A stretch of DNA of 64,000 nucleotides from Pseudomonas umsongensis (GTDB lineage: Bacteria > Pseudomonadota > Gammaproteobacteria > Pseudomonadales > Pseudomonadaceae), in the NCBI RefSeq assembly GCF_002236105.1, contig NZ_NIWU01000005.1, positions 310,001-374,000 of the forward strand, in the 5' to 3' direction. The notes under the pieces are model-generated. The model searched no databases. It was not told the origin of the DNA and saw only the letters and a list, made by a program, of their open reading frames with translations. Shown piece by piece: positions 33,688 through 42,008 of this stretch. The position numbers and the translations under genes are program-made. Position 1 is the stretch's first letter, and each line of letters opens with the position of its first letter.

Positions 33688-33768
33688 GCGCAAGAATATT
33701 CGGGCTTGCTAAAACTTGACTCACAAATCAAGTTTTAGCAAGCCCTCTGCCTGAGTATATTCCTGCGC
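33688..33768. repeat. Large near-perfect inverted repeat before the moaA-like gene
   Basis: Inner arms 33702-33719 and 33728-33745 are an 18-bp perfect inverted repeat (GGGCTTGCTAAAACTTGA) with an 8-nt loop. Outer arms 33688-33699 and 33757-33768 match at 11 of 12 positions. It ends one base before the CGGAG ribosome-binding site. No T-run. Could be a leader hairpin, an operator or a miniature mobile element. Confidence 0.75.
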
Positions 33769-33815
33769 TGCTGCGCCATGTAGCGAAATAACGAGCAATA
33801 AGGTGGCTGAATGGC

Positions 33816-34454
33816 TCAGCTGCTCGGGGTATCGCTGTCCCGCTTGCGCTTGTTGCCCATGCGCACGCCGATGTCCATCAGGAACTGGAAGAAGCCTTCC
33901 TGGTCTTCCAGCACATTGCTCCAGAACGGCGAGTGGTAGAGCGCCACGGCTCCGTGCACCAGCGCCCAGGACGCGCAGTAATGGAAATAAGGTGGCACGT
34001 CTTCAAGCTTGCCTTCGCTGATCCGGCCCTTGATAAGCAAGGTCAAGCGTTCGAAGTTCGAGGCGCGGATCTTGTGCAGCTCCTCGACCATCTCCGGCAC
34101 CTGGTTGCCCTTGACGACCTTTTCTTCCAGGCGGTCAAACAACCGGTACCGCTGCGGGTCGCGCATGCGGAATTCGAAATAGGCGCGGGACAGGGCCTCC
34201 TTGTCCTTGTCGACATCGGCCGAATGCAACAGCTCGTTCAAATCGCGCTCATAGTCGAGCATCAGGCGCAGATAGATTTCGGCCTTGGACTTGAAGTGCT
34301 TGTAGATCGTGCCTTTGCCGATACCGACAGCATCAGCAATCATCTCGACGGTGACACTGTCTTCACCCTGGTCGAGGAACAGCTTGAGCGCGGTATCGAG
34401 AATTTCTTGCTCGCGGCGACGAAACTCACGGACCTTACGAGGTTCTTTATGCAT
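33816..34454 (-). CDS. TetR family transcriptional regulator
   Basis: 212 residues. The N-terminal TetR helix-turn-helix is clear (ILDTALKLFLDQGEDSVTVE, IADAVGIGKGTIYKHFKSKA). The C-terminal half is a helical ligand domain. The gene occupies the position of PA2957 beside the tatD/fatty-acid block as I remember the PAO1 map. Ligand and targets unknown. About 340 bp upstream is otherwise gene-free apart from the divergent sRNA. Confidence 0.9.
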   Translation of the reverse strand: MHKEPRKVREFRRREQEILDTALKLFLDQGEDSVTVEMIADAVGIGKGTIYKHFKSKAEIYLRLMLDYERDLNELLHSADVDKDKEALSRAYFEFRMRDPQRYRLFDRLEEKVVKGNQVPEMVEELHKIRASNFERLTLLIKGRISEGKLEDVPPYFHYCASWALVHGAVALYHSPFWSNVLEDQEGFFQFLMDIGVRMGNKRKRDSDTPSS

Positions 34455-34669
34455 AAGAAAAGGTCTGTAGGGGTCAAAATTCGAAGCCGCGTATTATGCC
34501 TAAATTGCGCAAAAATGCACGGATCATCCGACCATATCTGTGTTTCTTGATGATTTCTCGCAACATCGTCTGTTGATGAGAACTCTTCTGAAGCGCCCGT
34601 ATTCCAAATATGTTTAAAAACCACGGCCTACAAACTGGACGGTGCGAAATACTGATCAATACTTGAACT

Positions 34670-34787
34670 GTCGGCGGGGCATCTCCCCCAAGTGTCACGC
34701 CGATATTGGTACCAACGGACCGCGTGCCATTGTTTTACTCCTAATGGTCTTAACCCGGATTCACCCCCCAGAACCCGGGTTTTTTTT
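34670..34787 (+). ncRNA. rgsA: RgsA small RNA
   Basis: About 118 nt on the plus strand between two minus-strand genes. A 5' stem TCGGCG/CGCCGA (34671-34676, 34698-34703) with a nested GGGG/CCCC, an unpaired middle, and a terminator AACCCGG/CCGGGTT (34752-34758, 34775-34781) with T8. CAATACT at 34657-34663 resembles an RpoS -10 box, placing the start near 34670. Location beside tatD, size and RpoS-like promoter match RgsA (PA2958.1, about 120 nt). Bases 34730-34747 are antisense to the acpP ribosome-binding site. Confidence 0.8.
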
Positions 34788-34796
34788 GCCTGCGAT

Positions 34797-35582
34797 TTAG
34801 CCTTTTACATGCGCCAACGGAAACAACCGCTTGAAGTTCTCAGTGGTCTGCTCGGCAAATCGCTCGTAGGGCTCACCCCGCAACATTGCCAGAAATTCCG
34901 CTACTTCGCGCACGTACTGCGGCAGGTTCGGCTTGCCACGGTAAGGGATCGGCGCCAGGTACGGTGAGTCGGTTTCCACCAGCAAACGATCGGCCGGCAC
35001 CTTGCTTGCCACATCGCGCAACGCGTCGGCGTTGCGGAATGTGACAATCCCGGACAGGGAAATGTAGTAACCCATGTCCAGGGCGGCTTTCGCCATGTCC
35101 CAGTCCTCGGTGAAGCAGTGCAGCACGCCTGCCTGGGGCAGCGCCGCCTCATGCAGCAGGTTCAAGGTATCGGCGCGTGCGCCTCGAGTGTGGATGATCA
35201 CCGGCTTGCCGGTCTGTTGCGCTGCTTGCAGGTGCAATCGGAAAGATTGCTGCTGCAACTCCGCCGCTTCCGGCTCGTAGTGATAATCCAAACCTGTTTC
35301 ACCGATCGCCACCACGCGCGGATGGTTGAGCTCGTGCAACAGCCAGTCCAAGGCAGGCGCCGCCCCCGGCTGCACATCCAGCGGATGCACGCCGACTGAA
35401 CAATCGACATCGTCATAGCGCTCGGCCAGGGCTTTGACATCGGCCGCGTTGTCAGCGCTGACGCCGATACACAGGAAGTGCCCTACCCCACGCTGGCGGG
35501 CCGCATCCAGGGCGGCATCCAACGAGCCGTCATGGGCGGCAAGGTCGAGGCGATCAAGGTGACAATGGGAATCTACGAGCAT
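34797..35582 (-). CDS. tatD: TatD family metal-dependent hydrolase
   Basis: 261 residues from the ATG at 35582 (MLVDSHCHLDRLDLAA). H-x-H at the N-terminus, GETGLDYHYEPEA with the metal-bridging glutamate, and LLVETDSPYLAPIPYRGKPN near the C-terminus are TatD signatures. A cytoplasmic metal-dependent 3'-5' nuclease/hydrolase. Last gene of the fatty-acid/tmk/holB block. Immediately upstream lies a remnant of pilZ. Confidence 0.93.
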   Translation of the reverse strand: MLVDSHCHLDRLDLAAHDGSLDAALDAARQRGVGHFLCIGVSADNAADVKALAERYDDVDCSVGVHPLDVQPGAAPALDWLLHELNHPRVVAIGETGLDYHYEPEAAELQQQSFRLHLQAAQQTGKPVIIHTRGARADTLNLLHEAALPQAGVLHCFTEDWDMAKAALDMGYYISLSGIVTFRNADALRDVASKVPADRLLVETDSPYLAPIPYRGKPNLPQYVREVAEFLAMLRGEPYERFAEQTTENFKRLFPLAHVKG

Positions 35583-35595
35583 AAAGGGCTGCAAC

Positions 35596-35685
35596 TTACA
35601 TCGTATGAGTGGGACGGTCGGATTTCAGTGGTCCGGCCAGGTAGGTTTCGATTCGACTGCATGCAGTATTATCGCCTTCAATGAC
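35596..35685 (-). pseudogene. pilZ: pilZ remnant (C-terminus only)
   Basis: Minus strand codons before TAA at 35598-35596 read IETYLAGPLKSDRPTHTM, preceded by EGDNTACSR. This is nearly the C-terminus of P. aeruginosa PilZ (ends IETYLAGSLKSDRPTHTM, from memory), whose gene lies between holB and tatD. A full pilZ needs about 355 bp, but only 133 bp separate holB and tatD here. There is no start codon and the first three quarters of the gene are missing. PilZ is needed for type IV pilus assembly. Confidence 0.8.
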
Positions 35686-35715
35686 GGCTGATGCGCAGAC
35701 TCCAGGCGCAGGCGG

Positions 35716-36702
35716 TCACCTCTGGGCAGGCAGCGTCGCCCATTGCACCAGCAGCGCCTCCAGCAACAACACCCGGTTGAGGTTGGCTTTACTCAATACC
35801 TTCTGGCGCTGGGCGAGAATCCAGTCCTGGATATTCAGGACTTTGTCCTGAGCGGTTTTTTGCGCCAGGTACTGGATCACCTTGCGCATGTCCGTCAGCC
35901 CCAACCCTTCTTCATCCTGGGTCAGCTGGTAGCGCAGGATCAGGCTCGACCAATCACAGAACCAGTCGAACAGCAGCAACAACGGAATCGCATTCCAGCC
36001 TTCGGCCAACTGTGTCGGCGATTGTTGCTGCTTGAGCAACTTCTTCACCCCATCGACCACTTGCGCGCGCTGCTCGCGCACGCCCTGGGCGTTCAGGTTC
36101 ACGGCGGCCAGAGGCGAACCGGCTGCCAGCGTCAGCAACTCGATGCGCTCTTGCGGCGAACAGTCCGGCAAGGCCGTGGCCAGCCAGTCCAGACTCATGG
36201 CCTCGCCCGGCAGCGGACAGGCTTGCTGCACACAGCGACTCTTGATGGTCGGCAACAGCCGACTGGGCTGGTGGCTGACCAATAGTAATACCGTGTCGCC
36301 AGACGGTTCTTCCAGGCTTTTGAGCAAGGCGTTGGCGGCGTTGATGTTCATCGACTCGACCGGTTCGATCAACACTACTTTACGCCCACCCAGTTGCGCG
36401 GTCTGCACCACGAAACTGACCAGGTCGCGCACCTGGTCGACCTTGATTGCCTTGTCGGCTTCTTCCGGCTCCAGGATGTAGTTGTCGGGATGACTGCCGG
36501 CCTTGAGCAACAGGCACGACTTGCATTCGCCACAAGCGCCCTGCGGGGTCGGACGCTGGCACAGCAAACTGGCCATCAAGCGTTCGGCCAGGGCCCGCTT
36601 GCCGATTCCGGCCGGGCCATGCAGCAAATAAGCATGGGCGTGTTGCGCACGACCCGCCAGTTGCTGCCAGAGGCTGTCTTGCCATGGATAGGCTTCAGCC
36701 AC
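35716..36702 (-). CDS. holB: DNA polymerase III subunit delta prime
   Basis: 328 residues. Clamp-loader AAA+ fold: HGPAGIGKRALAERL (P-loop), zinc cysteines in CQRPTPQGACGECKSCLL, and sensor region SLEEPSGDTVLLLVSHQPSR. Loads the sliding clamp as part of the DnaX complex. It overlaps the tmk gene by 8 bp. In other pseudomonads pilZ follows; here its stop is followed by a short scrap of pilZ. Confidence 0.95.
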   Translation of the reverse strand: MAEAYPWQDSLWQQLAGRAQHAHAYLLHGPAGIGKRALAERLMASLLCQRPTPQGACGECKSCLLLKAGSHPDNYILEPEEADKAIKVDQVRDLVSFVVQTAQLGGRKVVLIEPVESMNINAANALLKSLEEPSGDTVLLLVSHQPSRLLPTIKSRCVQQACPLPGEAMSLDWLATALPDCSPQERIELLTLAAGSPLAAVNLNAQGVREQRAQVVDGVKKLLKQQQSPTQLAEGWNAIPLLLLFDWFCDWSSLILRYQLTQDEEGLGLTDMRKVIQYLAQKTAQDKVLNIQDWILAQRQKVLSKANLNRVLLLEALLVQWATLPAQR

Positions 36703-37327
36703 GGCTCAGCTCCAACAGGCGTGGCAGCAGGGCATCCAGGGATTGCTGGACCTGTGCCAACGGTTGTGCGGCGTCGATCAGCACGTACCGCGCAGGCTCC
36801 GCTGCTGCGCGCTTGAGGAAGGCACTGCGCACGGCATCGAAAAAGGCCCGGCCCTCCAGCTCAAAGCGATCCAGACGTCCACGGGCACTGGCGCGCGCCA
36901 GCCCCACTTCCACCGGCAGGTCGAAAATCAACGTCAGGTCAGGGCGCAGATCGCCTTGGACAAAGGTTTCCAGCGTCGCAATACGTTCCAGCGACAAGCC
37001 GCGGCCACCGCCCTGGTAGGCGTAGGTCGAATCGGTGAAGCGATCACATAACACTACGGCACCGCGGGCCAGCGCCGGGCGTATGACTTCGGCCAAGTGC
37101 TGGGCGCGCGCCGCGAACACCAGCAACAGTTCAGTGTCCGGGTTCATGACCTCATCGACCGGCGCCAACAGCACTTCGCGAATGCGTTCGGCCAGCGGCG
37201 TGCCGCCCGGTTCGCGGGTCAGCAGCACCTCGATACCGGCAGCGCGCAGGCGTTCGGCCAGGTATTCGCGATTGGTGCTCTTGCCGGCGCCTTCCGGGCC
37301 TTCCAGCGTAATAAACAAGCCAGTCAC
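36695..37327 (-). CDS. tmk: Thymidylate kinase
   Basis: 210 residues. P-loop LEGPEGAGKSTN, the DRFTDSTYAYQGGGR nucleoside-binding motif, and the lid region SARGRLDRFE. Phosphorylates dTMP to dTDP. Between mltG (19-bp gap) and holB (overlap), the order conserved in gammaproteobacteria. Confidence 0.96.
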   Translation of the reverse strand: MTGLFITLEGPEGAGKSTNREYLAERLRAAGIEVLLTREPGGTPLAERIREVLLAPVDEVMNPDTELLLVFAARAQHLAEVIRPALARGAVVLCDRFTDSTYAYQGGGRGLSLERIATLETFVQGDLRPDLTLIFDLPVEVGLARASARGRLDRFELEGRAFFDAVRSAFLKRAAAEPARYVLIDAAQPLAQVQQSLDALLPRLLELSRG

Positions 37328-37346
37328 AGGCAGTCCTTAGTCAGAT

Positions 37347-38648
37347 TCATTGCGGGCTTTGCGGTGGTGTTGTGTTCGGTTCGGATTGCGGTTCCGGCGT
37401 TGCAGCAGGTTCAGGCACGGGATCTTGCGCGGGCACCGCAGGTGCAGCCTCGGGCGCTGAGTCTGACGCTGAGTCTGGCGCTGAGTCGGGCGAAGCCGCC
37501 GGGACAGGGGGCTGGGCTTCGGAAGCCTCGGGCTGCGTCGTTTCGGTTTGCGGCACCTCCATTGGCGGTGCATCGGTTGGCGACGCCTCGGAATCCGGCG
37601 TTTCGGGCGAGCCCACCGGTGCCGGACTGGAGCGATAATCGGCGCGACGCTTGAGCTGGAACTCTCGCACGGCATTATTGTGCGCGTCCAGATCATCGGA
37701 GAACACATGGCTGCCGTCGCCGCGAGCGACAAAGTAGAGGCTGGTGCCTTCCACCGGATTGAGTGCCGCGTGGATGGCTTCGCGGCCGACCATGGCAATC
37801 GGTGTCGGCGGCAAGCCGGAAATCATATAGGTGTTGTAGGGGGTCGCTTCCTTGAGATGGGCGCGAGTCAGCTTGCCGTTGTAACGGTCACCCAGGCCAT
37901 AGATCACCGTTGGGTCCGTTTGCAACAGCATGCCGATCTCCATCCGACGCACGAACACGCCGGCAATTTGCCCGCGCTCCTGTGGCACGCCGGTTTCCTT
38001 CTCCACCAGCGAGGCCATGATCAGGGCTTGATAGGGACCGGAGTAAGGCAGGTCGGCGGCACGCTGACTCCACTCCTTGGCCAGTACGTCGTCGAGGCGC
38101 TGGTAAGCGGTTTTGAGCAATTCGGCGTCGGTCATGCCACGCACGAAGCGATAAGTGTCGGGAAAGAATCGTCCCTCGGGAAAAATCCCGCTATGGCCGA
38201 GCTTGTCCATGACCTGGCTGTCGCTCAGGCCTTTCAAGGTTTGCTCGAGCTTTTCTTCCTTGGCCAGGGCCGCACGGACCTGATGGAAATTCCAGCCTTC
38301 GACCAGGGTCAGGCTGTATTGCACCATTTCCCCGCGCTTCCACAGATCGATCAGACCTTCGACGGTCATGCCGGGCGTCATGCGGTACTCGCCGCTGTGC
38401 AACGGCTGCTTGGGCAAATTGAAGCGCCAGTAGACGCGCAGCCAGAACGCGTCCTTGATGACGCCGTCGGCTTCCATTCGCAGGAAAGTGCGGTTCGGGG
38501 TAGTGCCCTTGGGCACCTCCAGCAATTCTTCCTGTTTGATATTCAGCGGCTGTACCAGCGCCGAATGAATTTTCCAGGCAGAAGCACCTAACATCAGCCC
38601 CGCCAGAACCAGTCCGGTTTCCAGCAGCAGCAAGAATTTACGTCTCAC
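37347..38648 (-). CDS. mltG: Endolytic transglycosylase MltG
   Basis: 433 residues. N-terminal membrane anchor (FLLLLETGLVLAGLMLGASA), LysM-like region, and the YceG domain with the catalytic glutamate in ASLVEKETGVPQERG and DPTVIYGLGDRYNGKLTR. Cuts nascent glycan strands and so sets their length. Oddity: residues from about 345 on form a Pro/Glu/Ala/Ser-rich tail of some 85 residues, including DSAPDSASDSAPEAAPAVPA, absent from E. coli MltG. Confidence 0.94.
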   Translation of the reverse strand: MRRKFLLLLETGLVLAGLMLGASAWKIHSALVQPLNIKQEELLEVPKGTTPNRTFLRMEADGVIKDAFWLRVYWRFNLPKQPLHSGEYRMTPGMTVEGLIDLWKRGEMVQYSLTLVEGWNFHQVRAALAKEEKLEQTLKGLSDSQVMDKLGHSGIFPEGRFFPDTYRFVRGMTDAELLKTAYQRLDDVLAKEWSQRAADLPYSGPYQALIMASLVEKETGVPQERGQIAGVFVRRMEIGMLLQTDPTVIYGLGDRYNGKLTRAHLKEATPYNTYMISGLPPTPIAMVGREAIHAALNPVEGTSLYFVARGDGSHVFSDDLDAHNNAVREFQLKRRADYRSSPAPVGSPETPDSEASPTDAPPMEVPQTETTQPEASEAQPPVPAASPDSAPDSASDSAPEAAPAVPAQDPVPEPAATPEPQSEPNTTPPQSPQ

Positions 38649-38651
38649 GTA

Positions 38652-39467
38652 TCAAGCATCCAGTAGCGCGCGGGCAATGGTTTGGAGTTTACGGGTGAGC
38701 GGCCCAACCGGCCAGCTCAGTGCGGCATAGGCGCGCACCGGCCAAACGCCATACACGCTGTTGCAGACAAAAACTTCGTCAGCGCCTTGCAGCTGCTCAA
38801 GCGTGATATCGGTGATTTGCAGGGGGATACCTAAAGATTCCGCCTGAGACAATAATTCGGCACGCATCACACCTTCTACGCCGCAGCTGCTCAAATCTGC
38901 GGTGATCAACACGCCGTCATGCACCAGGAACACGTTACTGAACACGCCCTCGATCACGCGACCGGCTTGATCGAGCATCAAGCCTTCAGCATGTTCGGTG
39001 TCCTGCCATTCGGCACGCGCCATCACCTGCTCAAGACGGTTCAAGTGCTTGAGACCTGCAAGAAGGGGTTGAAAGGAAAGTCGCGTGGTACACGGGAACA
39101 GGCGAATGCCTTGCTCCGCATGAGCCTGCGGGTAAACCGCAGGAGGGTTACCCGTCAGGATACGACGGGCCTGGGCCGAAGGATCGAAAGCATAACCGCG
39201 CAGGCTGTCGCCGCGGGTAATGATCAGTTTGAGTACGCCGTCGTTCAGTTGCTCGGCATAGGTCAACACCTCCGAAACCACGGCAGCATGATCCAGATTG
39301 ATTGCCAACCGCCGGCACCCCTTGGCCAGCCGCACCAGATGACGATCCAGCAGGACCGGAAAGCCATCATGCACGGCGATGGTCTCGAACAGACCGTCGC
39401 CGTAGGCTAGGCCGCGATCCTTCAGCGACAATGCGTCAGCCGGCTGACCGTCGACCCAGCTGTCCAT
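38652..39467 (-). CDS. pabC: Aminodeoxychorismate lyase
   Basis: 271 residues of the fold-type IV PLP enzyme family: DRGLAYGDGLFETIAV, ITRGDSLRGYAF, GLMLDQAGRVIEGVFSNVFL and CNSVYGVWPVRAY. Makes 4-aminobenzoate for folate. Its ATG shares one base with the fabF stop (TGATG), indicating translational coupling, and it ends 3 bp before mltG. Confidence 0.93.
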   Translation of the reverse strand: MDSWVDGQPADALSLKDRGLAYGDGLFETIAVHDGFPVLLDRHLVRLAKGCRRLAINLDHAAVVSEVLTYAEQLNDGVLKLIITRGDSLRGYAFDPSAQARRILTGNPPAVYPQAHAEQGIRLFPCTTRLSFQPLLAGLKHLNRLEQVMARAEWQDTEHAEGLMLDQAGRVIEGVFSNVFLVHDGVLITADLSSCGVEGVMRAELLSQAESLGIPLQITDITLEQLQGADEVFVCNSVYGVWPVRAYAALSWPVGPLTRKLQTIARALLDA

Positions 39468-40711
39468 CAGCCTGCAAACCGGCGAAACACCAGCGAGCCG
39501 TTGGTGCCGCCAAAACCGAAGGAGTTGGACACGACCACATCGATATCCATGTTGCGCGCGGTGTGCGGCACGAAGTCGAGGTCGCAGCCTTCGTCCGGCT
39601 CATCGAGGTTGATGGTCGGTGGCGCCACCTGGCTGTTGATCGCCAGCACGCTGAAGATGGCCTCGACCGCGCCCGCCGCACCCAGCAAGTGACCGGTCAT
39701 CGACTTGGTCGAGCTGACGGCCAACTTGTAGGCGTGCTCGCCAAACACCGACTTGATCGCATTGACTTCAGCGAGGTCGCCAGCCGGCGTCGAGGTGCCG
39801 TGGGCGTTGATGTACTGCACTTGATCGCCATTGATCCTGGCATCACGCAGCGCATTGGTGATGCAACGTGCAGCCCCCGCGCCATCGGCTGGCGGCGAAG
39901 TCATGTGGTAGGCATCGCCACTGGTACCGAAACCGATCAGTTCGGCATAGATGGTAGCGCCACGGGCCTTGGCGTGTTCCAGCTCTTCCAGCACCAGCGC
40001 ACCGGCGCCATTGGACAATACGAAGCCATCACGGCCCTTGTCCCATGGGCGGCTGGCGCGGGTCGGCTCGTCGTTGCGGGTCGATAGCGCGCGTGAAGCG
40101 CCGAAACCACCCATGCCCAGTCCGCAGGCTGCCATCTCGGCACCGCCGGCGATCATCACGTCGGCTTCGTCGTACATGATGTTGCGAGCAGCCATGCCGA
40201 TGCAGTGCGTACCGGTGGTACACGCCGTGGCGATGGCATAGTTAGGCCCCTGTGCGCCCAGGTGGATGGACAGGAAGCCGGAAATCATATTGATGATCGA
40301 GCCAGGCACGAAGAACGGGGAAATCCGTCGCGGGCCGGTCTCATGCAAGGTACGACTGGTTTCTTCGATGTTGGTCAGTCCACCGATACCCGAACCCATG
40401 GCCACGCCGATGCGCTCGCGATTGGCGTCGGTCACTTCCAGACCGGCATTGCGCACTGCTTGAAAACCTGCGGCCAGACCGTACTGAATGAACAGGTCGA
40501 GCTTGCGAGCTTCCTTGACCGACAGGTAATCCTCGACTTTGAAGTCCTTTACCGAGCCGCCAAAACGGGTGGAATAGGCAGAAAGGTCGGTGTGTTCGAT
40601 CAGACCAATGCCACTGCGGCCAGCCAGAATGCCCTGCCAGCTGCTCGGCACATCCGTGCCCAGTGGCGACAACATACCCATACCGGTGACTACGACGCGT
40701 CTACGCGACAC
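39467..40711 (-). CDS. fabF: Beta-ketoacyl-ACP synthase II
   Basis: 414 residues. The Cys-His-His triad of condensing enzymes is visible: ATACTTGTHCIG (Cys), NAHGTSTPAGD (His), and STKSMTGHLLGAAGAVE (Lys/His). Elongates acyl-ACP in type II fatty acid synthesis. Separated from acpP by a terminator-like hairpin. Confidence 0.96.
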   Translation of the reverse strand: MSRRRVVVTGMGMLSPLGTDVPSSWQGILAGRSGIGLIEHTDLSAYSTRFGGSVKDFKVEDYLSVKEARKLDLFIQYGLAAGFQAVRNAGLEVTDANRERIGVAMGSGIGGLTNIEETSRTLHETGPRRISPFFVPGSIINMISGFLSIHLGAQGPNYAIATACTTGTHCIGMAARNIMYDEADVMIAGGAEMAACGLGMGGFGASRALSTRNDEPTRASRPWDKGRDGFVLSNGAGALVLEELEHAKARGATIYAELIGFGTSGDAYHMTSPPADGAGAARCITNALRDARINGDQVQYINAHGTSTPAGDLAEVNAIKSVFGEHAYKLAVSSTKSMTGHLLGAAGAVEAIFSVLAINSQVAPPTINLDEPDEGCDLDFVPHTARNMDIDVVVSNSFGFGGTNGSLVFRRFAG

Positions 40712-40755
40712 AGCACTCTCCTTTTTTCAAATGACGACTTTGCATCAGGCCTAAA

Positions 40756-40791
40756 GAAAAAACCGCACGCCATGATGGCAGTGCGGTTTTT
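40756..40791 (-). terminator. Terminator/attenuator between acpP and fabF
   Basis: Minus strand: AAAAACCGCAC, 12-nt loop, GTGCGGTTTTT and further T residues, 30 bp after the acpP stop. It would let the abundant carrier protein be transcribed in excess of fabF. Confidence 0.8.
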
Positions 40792-40820
40792 CCATGACAG
40801 CGAGCAACGATTACAAACTA

Positions 40821-41057
40821 TTACGCCTGGTGGCTAGTTACGTAGTCGATTGCTGCTTGTACGGTAGTGATCTTCTCAGCTTCTTCGTCAGGGATTTCGG
40901 TCTCGAATTCCTCTTCCAGAGCCATCACCAGCTCAACGGTGTCAAGGGAGTCAGCACCCAGGTCTTCAACGAAGGAAGCAGTGTTGACCACTTCTTCTTC
41001 TTTAACGCCCAGTTGCTCGGCAACGATTTTCTTGACGCGCTCTTCGATGGTGCTCAT
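40821..41057 (-). CDS. acpP: Acyl carrier protein
   Basis: 78 residues, acidic, with the phosphopantetheine serine in GADSLDTVELV (Ser37). Central carrier of fatty acid synthesis. The ribosome-binding site TAGGAG lies 12 nt before the ATG. The stretch 41061-41079 covering it is complementary, with one bulge, to the RgsA sRNA, which in P. aeruginosa is reported to repress AcpP. A 191-bp gap upstream may contain a dedicated promoter. Confidence 0.98.
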   Translation of the reverse strand: MSTIEERVKKIVAEQLGVKEEEVVNTASFVEDLGADSLDTVELVMALEEEFETEIPDEEAEKITTVQAAIDYVTSHQA

Positions 41058-41248
41058 ACCTTGTTTTCACTCCTAATGGACAAATTCAGGCAGCTGGCCA
41101 GTGGGTAAGTGTATAGAAAGACTTTTCAGCTTTTCAACTGAAAGCTTCACTCCTCAAACCCGGTGACCCACTGCCTATAAATAGATTGCAGCTTTATAAC
41201 GGATTTTAGACAGCTCGTATGACATTTTTTTGAAACGATCCGTCACAT

Positions 41249-41992
41249 TTAACTCATGTACATCCCGCCGTTCACCGGGATTGTAGCCCCAGTAACGTAA
41301 GCCGCACCGTCCGACGCAAGAAAAGCGACCACGGACGCGATCTCTTGAGCTTGCCCCAGACGACCCAGCGGAATCTGCGTCTGCAAGGCTTCACGCTGTG
41401 CCTCGGGCAGTTCGCGGGTCATATCGGTATCGATGAACCCAGGGGTTACCGAGTTTACCGTAATCGAACGCGAACCGACTTCACGCGCCAGAGAGCGGCT
41501 GAAACCTTCCAGGCCGGCCTTGGCGGCAGCGTAGTTTACTTGGCCTGCGTTGCCCATGGCACCCACAACCGAGCCAATACTGATAATTCGTCCCCAACGG
41601 GCCTTGGTCATACCGCGCAAAACGCCCTTGGACAGGCGGAACAGACTGTTCAGGTTGGTATCGACCACGTCATGCCACTCGTCGTCTTTCATGCGCATCA
41701 TCAGGTTATCGCGGGTGATGCCGGCATTATTGACCAGGATCGCCGGGGCACCGAACTGCGCCTGAATGGTCGCCAGGACAGCCGCCACGGACTCGTCGCT
41801 GGTGACATTGAGCTCAAGGCCAGTGCCCTGAATGCCGTTTTCCTTCAAAGTGGCGGCAATGCGCTCGGCACCAGAAGCGGAGGTCGCGGTGCCTACAACG
41901 ATGGCGCCCTGACGACCCAATTCCAGGGCGATAGCCTGGCCGATGCCGCGGCTCGCGCCGGTGACCAGTGCAACTTTACCTTGCAGACTCAT
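41249..41992 (-). CDS. fabG: 3-oxoacyl-ACP reductase
   Basis: 247 residues from the ATG at 41992 (MSLQGKVALVTGASRGIGQA). SDR motifs: TGASRGIG, NNAGITRDNLMMRM, Ser in ISIGSVVG and YAAAKAG. NADPH-dependent reduction of 3-oxoacyl-ACP. Follows fabD by 16 bp. A longer start would place eleven unlikely residues in front. Confidence 0.96.
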   Translation of the reverse strand: MSLQGKVALVTGASRGIGQAIALELGRQGAIVVGTATSASGAERIAATLKENGIQGTGLELNVTSDESVAAVLATIQAQFGAPAILVNNAGITRDNLMMRMKDDEWHDVVDTNLNSLFRLSKGVLRGMTKARWGRIISIGSVVGAMGNAGQVNYAAAKAGLEGFSRSLAREVGSRSITVNSVTPGFIDTDMTRELPEAQREALQTQIPLGRLGQAQEIASVVAFLASDGAAYVTGATIPVNGGMYMS

Positions 41993-42008
41993 GCAAGCTT
42001 CTCCTGAT

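Noticed and set aside
33712..33735. FNR/Anr box in the hairpin before the moaA-like gene
   Set aside because: TTGA and TCAA are present but separated by 8 instead of 6 bases.
35478..35684. 68-codon plus-strand open frame between tatD and holB
   Set aside because: Antisense to tatD and to the pilZ remnant, with no similarity of its own.
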